9,643 nt of DNA, taken from the NCBI GenBank assembly GCA_051881455.1, contig JBJEPX010000047.1:1-9643 (forward strand), in the 5' to 3' direction. A model generated the notes under the pieces. It ran no database searches, was not told the DNA's origin, and was given only the letters and a program-made list of their open reading frames with translations. The DNA comes from Fimenecus sp051881455. GTDB taxonomy: Bacteria > Bacillota > Clostridia > Oscillospirales > Acutalibacteraceae. Within the stretch, counting starts at the first letter, position 1. The number at the start of each line of letters is the position of its first letter. The position numbers and the translations under genes were made by a program. Of this stretch, positions 1 through 9,643 are shown in pieces.

Positions 1-180
1 ATATTTTACCATATTTTCACTCTTTGAACAGTCCATTTTTATTGTACAACTTTCTTATATCAATTCTTCATTATTCATTTATTTGCGGTGCGCCGAGGTC
101 GTCGCACCCTACAAACACGCCGGAAATTACAGTTAACTCGTAGGGGAAAGCCCCAAATCGTCTAAAAAAATAACCCCAAA
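1..180. other. Non-coding region left of the GH2 operon terminator
   Basis: No credible gene is visible here on either strand. Apart from the palindrome at 87-108 it holds a short GGGG-AAAG-CCCC hairpin (143-154), an 8-base palindrome AGTTAACT (131-138), and a direct repeat of GTTAACTC at 132-139 and 218-225, all probably unimportant. At the extreme left the minus strand carries TGGTAAAAT, an extended -10-like sequence that could serve a gene beyond the window, but no good -35 lies upstream of it, so I do not call a promoter. Confidence 0.5.
61..120. repeat. Palindromic intergenic element, possibly an interspersed repeat
   Basis: Positions 87-108 form a near-palindrome, GGTGCG-C-CGA-GG-TCG-T-CGCACC, in which 9 of 11 base pairs match. 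It is GC-rich, unlike the AT-rich flanks. On the minus strand it reads TTTGTAGGGTGCGACG... and is followed by an AT-rich stretch with near-repeats of the type AATGAATAATGAAGAATTG. From memory, short elements of this style (TGTAGGG plus a GC-rich palindrome plus ATGAAT-like runs) recur between genes in gut Clostridia. The palindrome is seen directly; that it is repeated in the genome is inferred from style, because only one copy lies in this window. It has no coding capacity and no U-run, so it is not a good terminator. Confidence 0.4.
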
Positions 181-220
181 ATAATATAAAACAACCCCCT
201 GATTTTTCAATCAGGGGGTT
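181..220 (-). terminator. Intrinsic terminator of the ATPase-GH2 operon
   Basis: Positions 193-204 (AACCCCCTGATT) pair perfectly with 209-220 (AATCAGGGGGTT), giving a 12-bp stem with a four-base loop. Read on the minus strand the stem is followed by GTTTTATATTATTTT, a U-rich tail, while the plus-strand side is followed by AACTCATCGT with no U-run. The terminator therefore works for leftward transcription. It begins 21 bases past the GH2 stop codon, where an operon terminator is expected. Confidence 0.9.
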
Positions 221-241
221 AACTCATCGTGAACGAATGAC

Positions 242-3200
242 TTATTTTATCGGTACAATCTTAAATGTGTATGTGTATTCCTTGTTGCAGTGCATAATAT
301 ACGGCTCACGAACATGTGCGTCACCGGGCATATCGCCGCCCACACCAAGCTGATTAAGGTCAACATTAAATGTGGTAATGTCACGGTGTTTCAATTCGTG
401 AATATGCTTTGCCGCCTGCAATTCGTCCTGCGTATAATGCCATGCGCTGAAACAAATGGGAGTTTCGCCCACGGACTCAAATCGAAGTCCCTTGCCGTCC
501 TTGTTTGTAACCTCAACAAAGCGTACATCGGTACGGTTTGCGTTTTCCTGAGGACGCATATAGTGATGCTCCAAATCCTCAACGCTCATTTCGTGTAGTG
601 AAATCTTTGCGCCTGTCTTACGGTCACAGTATGTCTCCTGCGGACCTCTGCCGTACCATTTTACACGGTCAAATTCACGCAAAAGTCCCATCTTTGTGCC
701 AAAGCGTGTAAGATTGAACATTTTGGGAGTTCCCGTGTGGGTGATTTCAAGACTGCCGTCGGGATTAACAACAATTACGGATGTAACATTTGAGAAAAGC
801 TGAACGCTCCAGTCGATTTTTACAATCAACTGACCGAGTGAGTTTTTCTCTGCCGATTTAACAGTACCCTTTGCGGATTTTGTTGCTCTCTGCCAGTTGA
901 AATACGGGTGGAAGGGGATAGTGAAGGGCACAAAGTTTGTATTTGAAAGGTCGTTATCCGTAACCGCACGGAAATAGTTGGGGCTTATGGGCATTTTAAG
1001 GTATTCCTTGCCGTCATAAGTAAGAGAAGTAACTTTTCCTCCGTCAATTTTAACGGTAAAGCCGTCGCCGTTAACAAAAACGCTTCCGCCGTTCTTAACA
1101 TATGTAAGATTACCGTCGAAATGTACGGGTTTACTCTCGGCATTTGCTTCCTTAACAATAAACTGGTCAAAGCCCTGCTCAAAGCCTGCCTCGCACCAAG
1201 GATAATTGTTTTTGTTGATGTATGAAACAATCAGCACACATTCCTTTTCGGGAAGTGGGGATAAATCATAGTTAATCTTGATTTCTCTCTCCGAGAGAGG
1301 AGCACAGGTGATATCCTCAATAACGCCGCTCTGTACCTCAACGCCCTCTGCCTGCAAGCTCCATCTTATCTCGAAATCAGACAAATCGGTGAAAAGCTTC
1401 TTGTTGATAAGGGTAAATTCACCCTTATCAATATTCTTTTCTTTAACCTTGATTTCACAGTAAACCTTTTTAACCTCGTAGTATGAGGGGTGGGGCTTTC
1501 TGTCAGCGGCAACAATACCGTTTGCGCAGAAATATGTGTTACTGCCCGTCATAGCGGTTGTGTTGGGAATATGGGTGTATCTGCCGGGCTCGTACTTCTC
1601 AAAGTCCGTACCGTAAAGCCATTGGTCACCCTCGGGAGTCTTTTTGCGGATTGACTGGTCAACAAAGTCCCAGATATAACCGCCGCACATATTGTCGTAT
1701 TTCTCAAAAGCGTCCATATACTCCTGGAAATTACCAAGGCTGTTTTCCATAGCGTGGGCGTATTCGCAAAACATTACAGGACGGCAGTATGCCTCTTTTT
1801 TAATGGGCTTTGAGTCCGCCGCAAGCTGATTTGCAATGTTGTCATAAAGGGAGATTGTGATTTCTTCACGGTTACCCAGCTTGTTAACAATATCCTCCAA
1901 AGGATACATTCTTGAAATAACATCGCTCTTTGTAAAATCAAAGTCGCCCTCATAGTGGAACTGACGTGTTGTGTCAAGACGGAGAGCCGCCTCTTTCATT
2001 TTAAGGAAGTTGCTTCCGTCGCCTGCCTCGTTGCCCAAGGACCACATAAATACGCAAGCATGGTTACGGTCACGGAGTACCATTCTCTCCATTCTGTCAA
2101 CAACAGCGCCCGTCCACATGGGATTGTCGCCGGGAACACCCTTTCTGCGTACACCGTGAGTTTCAACATCACATTCGTCCATAACATAGAAGCCGTATTC
2201 ATCAGCGATTTCGTAAAGAGTGGGGTCGTCGGGATAGTGTGAGGTACGGATTGAGTTGATGTTGCAGCGCTTCATCAGCTTTAAGTCCTCATAAAAACGC
2301 TCTGTGGGAACCGCCCAGCCATGGTCGGGGTCAAAGTCGTGGCGGTTAACGCCTCTTATCATCATGGGCTGACCGTTGAACAGTATCTTTTCGCCCACAA
2401 TTTCAACCTTTTTAAAGCCGAAACGGATGCATTTGTATGTAGTTTTGCCGTCAGCGGTAACGCTTATGAGCAGTTTATAAAGATAGGGCGTTTCAGCACT
2501 CCATTTTTTCGGATTTTCAATATTTCTTTCAAGGTGAAGCGTTATGGTGTTGCTGTTAACTGCCGTATCGGTTTCGCCTAAAAGGATTCTCTCGTCACCG
2601 TCAATAATTTCCGCCTTAACTTTAACGATTCCCGTTTCACCGTAATTCTTTAAAGTAAGGTCAAGGCTTGTTTTGCTGTCACGGTAATCTTTATCAAGGT
2701 CTGTTGTAATAAAGAAATCACGAAGACACTTTTTCGGCTCACAGAAAACATAAACCTCTCTGTAAAGTCCGCAAAGAAGCCACATATCCTGATTTTCAAG
2801 GTATGAGCCGTCAGAAAAACGGTAAACCTTAACCGCAACTCTGTTTTCGCCCTTGCGTGCATATTTTGTAATGTCAAATTCGTGGGGAGTCATAGAGCCT
2901 TGGGAATAACCCACAAAATTGCCGTTTACATAAACCTCAATCGCGGATTTTGCCGCACCGAAATGGAGGAAAATCTCGTTGCCGTCAAAGTTTTCGGGCA
3001 TGGTGAAATCACGGACATAAATTCCGATTTCCTGCATTGAATGGTCAATAGACGGAATTTTGTTTTTACTGCGGCTGAAAGCACGGCAGAAGGTGCTGGC
3101 GTAATAATAGGGATAGCTGCCCGTGTCCTCTGTCTGCCAAACGGACGGTACGGTAATATCACGCCAAAAAGAAGCGTCAAAATCCTCCTTGTAAAAATCT

Positions 3201-3388
3201 TCGGGGCAGTTTTCAAGCCCTCTCTGCCAGTGAAATTTCCAAGTACCGTTAAGAGTCATTTTTGTTTTAGGCTCAGAACGGTCAAGGGCGTCCTGCTCGT
3301 TATCGTATGAAAAAGCGATAACATGGCCGTCTTCCTTGTTCTTTTTGAAAATTTCGGGGTTTTCCCAATCGTACTTGTAAGTTCTCAT
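242..3388 (-). CDS. Family GH2 beta-galactosidase-like glycoside hydrolase
   Basis: A 1048-residue cytoplasmic enzyme (no signal peptide) expected to hydrolyse terminal beta-D-galactosides by the retaining mechanism. Its length and domain order match the LacZ type: sugar-binding jelly-roll (about 40-220), Ig-like domain (222-325), TIM barrel (327-640), linker domain (650-745) and C-terminal beta-galactosidase small-chain domain (760-1048). Visible active-site residues are acid/base E454 (WSLGNE), nucleophile E542 (CEYAHAM), Mg ligands E409 and H411 (VETHG), H350 (VNRHD), H384 (SHYP), Y495 and N623. Several substrate-contact motifs differ from E. coli LacZ: the TNV motif is replaced near A97, the W999 region reads GVGGDMPG (1015-1022), AMGNS is AMENS, and a loop before FCANG is longer (597-619). 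Lactose may thus not be the natural substrate; other beta-galactosides or related glycosides are possible. The start has GGAGGG five bases upstream. It is the second gene of an operon and ends at a strong terminator. Confidence 0.9.
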   Translation of the reverse strand: MRTYKYDWENPEIFKKNKEDGHVIAFSYDNEQDALDRSEPKTKMTLNGTWKFHWQRGLENCPEDFYKEDFDASFWRDITVPSVWQTEDTGSYPYYYASTFCRAFSRSKNKIPSIDHSMQEIGIYVRDFTMPENFDGNEIFLHFGAAKSAIEVYVNGNFVGYSQGSMTPHEFDITKYARKGENRVAVKVYRFSDGSYLENQDMWLLCGLYREVYVFCEPKKCLRDFFITTDLDKDYRDSKTSLDLTLKNYGETGIVKVKAEIIDGDERILLGETDTAVNSNTITLHLERNIENPKKWSAETPYLYKLLISVTADGKTTYKCIRFGFKKVEIVGEKILFNGQPMMIRGVNRHDFDPDHGWAVPTERFYEDLKLMKRCNINSIRTSHYPDDPTLYEIADEYGFYVMDECDVETHGVRRKGVPGDNPMWTGAVVDRMERMVLRDRNHACVFMWSLGNEAGDGSNFLKMKEAALRLDTTRQFHYEGDFDFTKSDVISRMYPLEDIVNKLGNREEITISLYDNIANQLAADSKPIKKEAYCRPVMFCEYAHAMENSLGNFQEYMDAFEKYDNMCGGYIWDFVDQSIRKKTPEGDQWLYGTDFEKYEPGRYTHIPNTTAMTGSNTYFCANGIVAADRKPHPSYYEVKKVYCEIKVKEKNIDKGEFTLINKKLFTDLSDFEIRWSLQAEGVEVQSGVIEDITCAPLSEREIKINYDLSPLPEKECVLIVSYINKNNYPWCEAGFEQGFDQFIVKEANAESKPVHFDGNLTYVKNGGSVFVNGDGFTVKIDGGKVTSLTYDGKEYLKMPISPNYFRAVTDNDLSNTNFVPFTIPFHPYFNWQRATKSAKGTVKSAEKNSLGQLIVKIDWSVQLFSNVTSVIVVNPDGSLEITHTGTPKMFNLTRFGTKMGLLREFDRVKWYGRGPQETYCDRKTGAKISLHEMSVEDLEHHYMRPQENANRTDVRFVEVTNKDGKGLRFESVGETPICFSAWHYTQDELQAAKHIHELKHRDITTFNVDLNQLGVGGDMPGDAHVREPYIMHCNKEYTYTFKIVPIK

Positions 3389-3393
3389 TTTTT

Positions 3394-3399
3394 CCCTCC
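3394..3399 (-). promoter_or_regulatory. Ribosome binding site of the GH2 gene
   Basis: The minus strand reads GGAGGG followed by five A residues and ATG, a near-ideal Shine-Dalgarno site. It sits inside the 23-base gap after the ATPase stop codon (TGA, 3412-3414). It fixes the GH2 start at 3388 and shows independent initiation rather than overlap coupling. Confidence 0.85.
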
Positions 3400-3411
3400 G
3401 TTAAAGTATAT

Positions 3412-4599
3412 TCAATCCTCTTTTGATGCTAAATATTCAATGAACTGCTTTGCTGTTCTGGGGCTTCTGCCGCCGTTGCGCAGGGCAAAAGCCTCCGCCG
3501 ACATAAACAGCTCGTCGGGGTTAATATTTATATTATACTGCAAAGCAAGATTTTCCACAATAGATAAATACAAATCTTTATCGGGCCGTGAAAAAGTAAC
3601 TTTCAGCCCGAACCGCGCGGAAAGGCTCATAATCTCCTGAACCGTATCCTGAATATGTATGTCGTCGCCGTTTCTGTCGCTGAAATTTTCTTTAACAAGA
3701 TTGCGGCGGTTAGAGGTGGCGTAAATTGCTATGTTATCGGTTTTTCCTGCAACGCCGCCTTCAAGTATGGCTTTTAGTGCGCCGAAATCAGCATCGTTTG
3801 AGGAAAAACTCAAATCATCAATAAAAACAATGAATTTCAGCGGATTATCTGCTAACTGCTCAATAACATCGGGCAGGGAATAGAGCTGATTTTTCTTAAT
3901 CTCAATAAGGCGAAGCCCCATTGGATAATACTCGTTCACAATCGCCTTGACCGTACTGCTTTTGCCGCTGCCTGCGTCGCCGTAAAGAAGCACATTGTTG
4001 CAGGGCTTGCCGTTTATCAGCGCCAAGGTGTTGTCAATAACCTTTTGCCGCTCTAATTCGTATCCGCTCATCTGGGAAAGGCGCTGTGGGTCGGGATATT
4101 TTACGGGTATGATTTTTCCGTCCTTGTAAAGGAACATTCTGTGGTCGGCATAAATTCCGTAGCCTGTGGTTTTAATTGCCGCCATCTTTTTCTCGTATTC
4201 CGATTTAATATCGGTCTCGCCGTTTTTCCAGTCGGGTAGGAATATTCCCGTGGGACAGTGCTTTTTAACGTCCGAACTTTTTATACCTGCCAACTCTTTG
4301 AACATCAAAAGCTCATTTTCACAGGCTTCTTTCATAAGAGAGGAAATATCTCCCTTTGCCGCCGCCTTTACATATGCATTTTCATCATTTTGTAGAAGAC
4401 TGTTTATGTATCGGCACAAATCATCATCTTTTTCGTAAAGGGCAGATACGAAATCTGAATATGCGCAAATCATTTCAGTGCCGTTTTCTTCGTCTGTGTT
4501 CAAAAGCTTTAATAAAGCAGAAACAGCACGGTCTTTTGTAACTCTTTTAAATATAACACACGCCATTGCACGGCGGTAAAGCTTGATAAAATCCTTCAT
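3412..4599 (-). CDS. DUF815-type AAA+ P-loop ATPase
   Basis: A 395-residue soluble ATP-binding protein of the DUF815 family (AAA+-like), whose cellular role is not established. The C-terminal half holds the nucleotide site: Walker A GDAGSGKSS (207-215), Walker B FIVFIDDLSF (256-265, acidic D261 D262), sensor-1-like YATSNRRNL (293-301, N297) and a final GGRSPRTAKQF segment (376-386) with arginines suited to sensor 2. The stretch around LRLIEIKKNQL (229-239) and the LKAILEGG motif (275-282) are also typical of the family from memory. The N-terminal half (1-170) is helical-looking and charged, with no motif I recognise. No membrane segment is seen. The start at 4599 is supported by AAGGATG upstream, nine bases from the ATG, over later methionines at residues 11 and 43. 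It is transcribed divergently from rpoB, and the GH2 gene follows 23 bases downstream. Nothing in the sequence links it functionally to galactoside use. Confidence 0.9.
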   Translation of the reverse strand: MKDFIKLYRRAMACVIFKRVTKDRAVSALLKLLNTDEENGTEMICAYSDFVSALYEKDDDLCRYINSLLQNDENAYVKAAAKGDISSLMKEACENELLMFKELAGIKSSDVKKHCPTGIFLPDWKNGETDIKSEYEKKMAAIKTTGYGIYADHRMFLYKDGKIIPVKYPDPQRLSQMSGYELERQKVIDNTLALINGKPCNNVLLYGDAGSGKSSTVKAIVNEYYPMGLRLIEIKKNQLYSLPDVIEQLADNPLKFIVFIDDLSFSSNDADFGALKAILEGGVAGKTDNIAIYATSNRRNLVKENFSDRNGDDIHIQDTVQEIMSLSARFGLKVTFSRPDKDLYLSIVENLALQYNININPDELFMSAEAFALRNGGRSPRTAKQFIEYLASKED

Positions 4600-4644
4600 A
4601 TAACAGCATCCTTAGAAAAAATATGAAAAAATTAAAATTCACTA

Positions 4645-4673
4645 TTGACTTATTGACTTGACATGTATATAAT
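4645..4673 (+). promoter_or_regulatory. rpoBC promoter, sigma-A type
   Basis: TTGACT (4645-4650; five of six consensus matches), a spacer of exactly 17 bases, then TATAAT (4668-4673; perfect). Transcription would start near 4680, about 178 bases before the rpoB ATG. Two more -35-like hexamers follow at once, TTGACT at 4653-4658 and TTGACA at 4658-4663, but only the first has a consensus -10 at the right distance; TTGACT at 4653 could pair with TAAATT (4676-4681, four of six). This is the only strong promoter seen upstream of rpoB, so rpoBC appears to be transcribed on its own. Confidence 0.85.
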
Positions 4674-4697
4674 AGTAAATTGCTATTAAAATGGAAA
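4669..4697 (-). promoter_or_regulatory. Probable promoter of the ATPase-GH2 operon
   Basis: On the minus strand TTTCCA (4692-4697; four of six matches to TTGACA) is followed after exactly 17 bases by TATTAT (4669-4674; five of six matches to TATAAT). Transcription would start near 4662, giving a leader of about 62 bases before the ATPase start. Its -10 overlaps the -10 of the rpoB promoter on the opposite strand. A weaker alternative is TTGCAC (4718-4723) with TATATT (4696-4701), spacer 16. Confidence 0.5.
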
Positions 4698-4701
4698 TAT
4701 A

Positions 4702-4762
4702 TACGCTGACGCATTTTGTGCAACACAAAGTGTACCATAAAATACCACAAAAAGCAAGCGTA
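4702..4762 (+). promoter_or_regulatory. Leader hairpin 1 of the rpoB transcript
   Basis: Positions 4711-4720 (GCATTTTGTG) can pair with 4724-4733 (CACAAAGTGT) around a CAA loop, making a 10-bp RNA stem that includes two G-U pairs. A further perfect 6-bp pairing, TACGCT (4702-4707) with AGCGTA (4757-4762), could enclose it. No U-run follows in either direction, so it is not an intrinsic terminator. A role as stability or regulatory element in the leader is inference. Confidence 0.5.
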
Positions 4763-4789
4763 AATAAGCCTTAATTTTAGTAATCTCCA

Positions 4790-4819
4790 CGCTTTATATA
4801 TTATGTAATATGTGATGCG
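4790..4819 (+). promoter_or_regulatory. Leader hairpin 2, just upstream of the rpoB ribosome binding site
   Basis: CGC (4790-4792) pairs with GCG (4817-4819), one U-U mismatch follows, and then nine pairs, including two G-U pairs, close on a four-base AUGU loop (4803-4806). At DNA level its core is an inverted repeat ATATTA-TG-TAATAT (4798-4811), so a protein-binding operator is an alternative. It ends 21 bases before the Shine-Dalgarno sequence and has no U-run after it, which argues against termination. Confidence 0.5.
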
Positions 4820-4840
4820 GTCAGGAATAAAAAAACGAAC

Positions 4841-4850
4841 GGAGAGTGAT
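4841..4850 (+). promoter_or_regulatory. rpoB ribosome binding site that decides the start
   Basis: GGAGAGTGAT is complementary to the 16S anti-Shine-Dalgarno tail (GGAGGTGAT with one extra base). It lies seven bases before ATG 4858. A GTG in the same frame at 4846 would extend the protein by four residues (M-I-S-P), but that GTG is part of the Shine-Dalgarno sequence itself, so it cannot be the start. Confidence 0.85.
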
Positions 4851-4857
4851 AAGCCCT

Positions 4858-8598
<3,741 letters not shown>

Positions 8599-8633
8599 TT
8601 GACTTAAATTTTAAGGAAGAAGGGCTATAATTA

Positions 8634-9643
8634 ATGGAAAAGAAACCATTTGAAGCAATAAAAATCGGTCTTGCATCTCCCGACCAGATAAGAGAGTGGT
8701 CTTACGGTGAGGTTAAAAAGCCCGAAACAATAAACTACCGTACCCTGAAGCCCGAAAAGGACGGACTTTACTGCGAAAGAATTTTCGGACCGCAAAAGGA
8801 TTTGGAATGTCATTGCGGTAAGTATAAGAAAATCCGCTATAAGGGCAAGGTGTGCGAGCGCTGCGGCGTTGAGGTAACAAGAAAAGAAGTCCGCCGTGAG
8901 AGAATGGGACATATCGAGCTTGTTTCCCCTGTGTCACACATTTGGTATTTCAAGGGTATTCCCTCAAGAATGGGCCTAATCCTTGATGTATCACCCAGAG
9001 ATTTGGAAAAAGTTCTCTATTTTGCAAAGTATATCGTTATCGATCCCGGCGATACAGAGCTTACAAAGCTTCAGATACTCAATGAAAAAGAGTATCTTGA
9101 TATGGTGGAGAAATACGACGACGAATTCAAGGCGGGAATGGGCGCCGAGGCAATTAAAGAGCTTCTTTGCGAAATCGATGTTGATGAGCTTTGCAAAACT
9201 TTGCGCGAAGAGCTCAAAGACGCAACAGGTCAGAAGAAGACAAGAATTCTTAAACGCCTTGAAGTTGCGGAAGCCTTTAAGCAGTCAGGCAACCGTCCCG
9301 AGTGGATGATTCTTGATGTTGTCCCCGTAATTCCTCCCGATATCCGTCCTATGGTTCAGTTGGACGGCGGCCGTTTTGCAACATCAGACTTAAACGACCT
9401 TTACAGACGCGTTATCAACAGAAACAACCGTCTTAAAAGACTTTTAGAGCTTAATGCTCCCGAAATAATCGTCCGTAACGAAAAGAGAATGCTTCAGGAG
9501 GCTGTTGATGCTCTTATCGACAACGGCAGACGCGGCAGACCTGTTACAGGACCTAACAACAGAGCGCTTAAATCTCTTTCCGATATGCTTAAAGGTAAGC
9601 AGGGACGCTTCCGTCAGAACCTTCTCGGTAAGCGTGTTGACTA
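8634..9643 (+). CDS. rpoC: DNA-directed RNA polymerase subunit beta', 5' part
   Basis: The first 336 codons of the beta' subunit; the window edge cuts it within codon 337. The N-terminal zinc-binding domain has C59, C61, C74 and C77 (CHC...CERC), preceded by IREWSYGEVKKPETINYRTL, a highly conserved beta' segment. The clamp core follows: MGHIELVSPVSHIWYFKG (about 95-112), then PPDIRPMVQLDGGRFATSDL and the lid/zipper region near VINRNNRLKRLLEL (from 260). The visible part ends in switch 2, KGKQGRFRQNLLGKRVD (320-336). The catalytic NADFDGD motif lies beyond the window. The start at 8634 has GAAGGG about nine bases upstream. The 35-base gap from rpoB has no terminator, so the two genes are co-transcribed. 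Confidence 0.98.
   Translation, partial: MEKKPFEAIKIGLASPDQIREWSYGEVKKPETINYRTLKPEKDGLYCERIFGPQKDLECHCGKYKKIRYKGKVCERCGVEVTRKEVRRERMGHIELVSPVSHIWYFKGIPSRMGLILDVSPRDLEKVLYFAKYIVIDPGDTELTKLQILNEKEYLDMVEKYDDEFKAGMGAEAIKELLCEIDVDELCKTLREELKDATGQKKTRILKRLEVAEAFKQSGNRPEWMILDVVPVIPPDIRPMVQLDGGRFATSDLNDLYRRVINRNNRLKRLLELNAPEIIVRNEKRMLQEAVDALIDNGRRGRPVTGPNNRALKSLSDMLKGKQGRFRQNLLGKRVD

Noticed and set aside
290..598. A 102-codon plus-strand frame opposite the GH2 gene
   Set aside because: It is antisense to the conserved C-terminal domain of the GH2 enzyme, with no supporting ribosome binding site or homology.
4670..4688. Inverted repeat TAATAG-TAAATTG-CTATTA centred on the predicted rpoB start site, as an operator
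   Set aside because: It is only six AT-rich base pairs overlapping the -10, easily produced by chance in such DNA; not enough to call an operator.
4547..4750. A 67-codon minus-strand frame across the control region
   Set aside because: It overlaps the start of the ATPase gene in another frame, runs through both promoters, has no ribosome binding site, and its hydrophobic composition comes from AT-rich DNA.
4711..4819. The two leader hairpins as a transcription attenuator of rpoB
   Set aside because: Neither stem is followed by a U-run, and no leader peptide or competing anti-terminator pairing is evident.
4846..4857. GTG at 4846 as the rpoB start
   Set aside because: It lies within the Shine-Dalgarno sequence GGAGAGTGAT, leaving no room for ribosome binding; ATG 4858 has correct spacing.
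8599..8631. TTGACT (8599-8604) and TATAAT (8626-8631) between rpoB and rpoC as an rpoC promoter
   Set aside because: The spacer is 21 bases, too long for sigma-A, and transcription would start inside the first codons of rpoC, downstream of its ribosome binding site.

Overview
The window looks like chromosomal DNA from a Gram-positive, moderately AT-rich anaerobe of the Clostridia (Bacillota), possibly an Oscillospirales/Ruminococcaceae-type gut bacterium. The RNA polymerase subunits read as clostridial (beta' zinc finger of the form C-H-C...C-E-R-C; beta Rif region with D-Q-T-N-P-L-A-E-L). Shine-Dalgarno sites are strong, and promoters are of the sigma-A type TTGACT-17-TATAAT. CCC, CTT, GTT and AGA codons are used heavily. 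The placement is inferred by reading; no search was run.

Layout, left to right. Positions 1-241 are non-coding: a palindromic GC-rich element in AT-rich flanks (about 61-120), then a strong intrinsic terminator (181-220) that closes the leftward operon. Positions 242-4599 hold two minus-strand genes, transcribed right to left: a DUF815-type P-loop ATPase (3412-4599) and, 23 bases after it, a large family GH2 beta-galactosidase-like enzyme (242-3388). Positions 4600-4857 form a divergent control region. Positions 4858-8598 are rpoB, complete, and 8634-9643 are the first 336 codons of rpoC, cut by the window edge.

The control region is the most informative non-coding part. A near-consensus promoter drives rpoBC rightward, and a plausible promoter drives the ATPase-GH2 operon leftward. 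Their -10 elements lie on the same seven bases (TATAATA), so the two promoters probably cannot be occupied together. The rpoB transcript would carry a leader of about 178 bases with two clear hairpins before its Shine-Dalgarno site. In most Clostridia rpoB follows rplJ-rplL; here it heads its own unit beside unrelated genes.

Most of the window is ordinary: core transcription machinery next to a sugar hydrolase operon. I see no CRISPR array, transposase, phage gene, tRNA or rRNA, and no clear novel system. The points worth a second look are the symmetric divergent promoter, the structured rpoB leader, the altered substrate-site motifs of the GH2 enzyme and the long acidic tail of RpoB.
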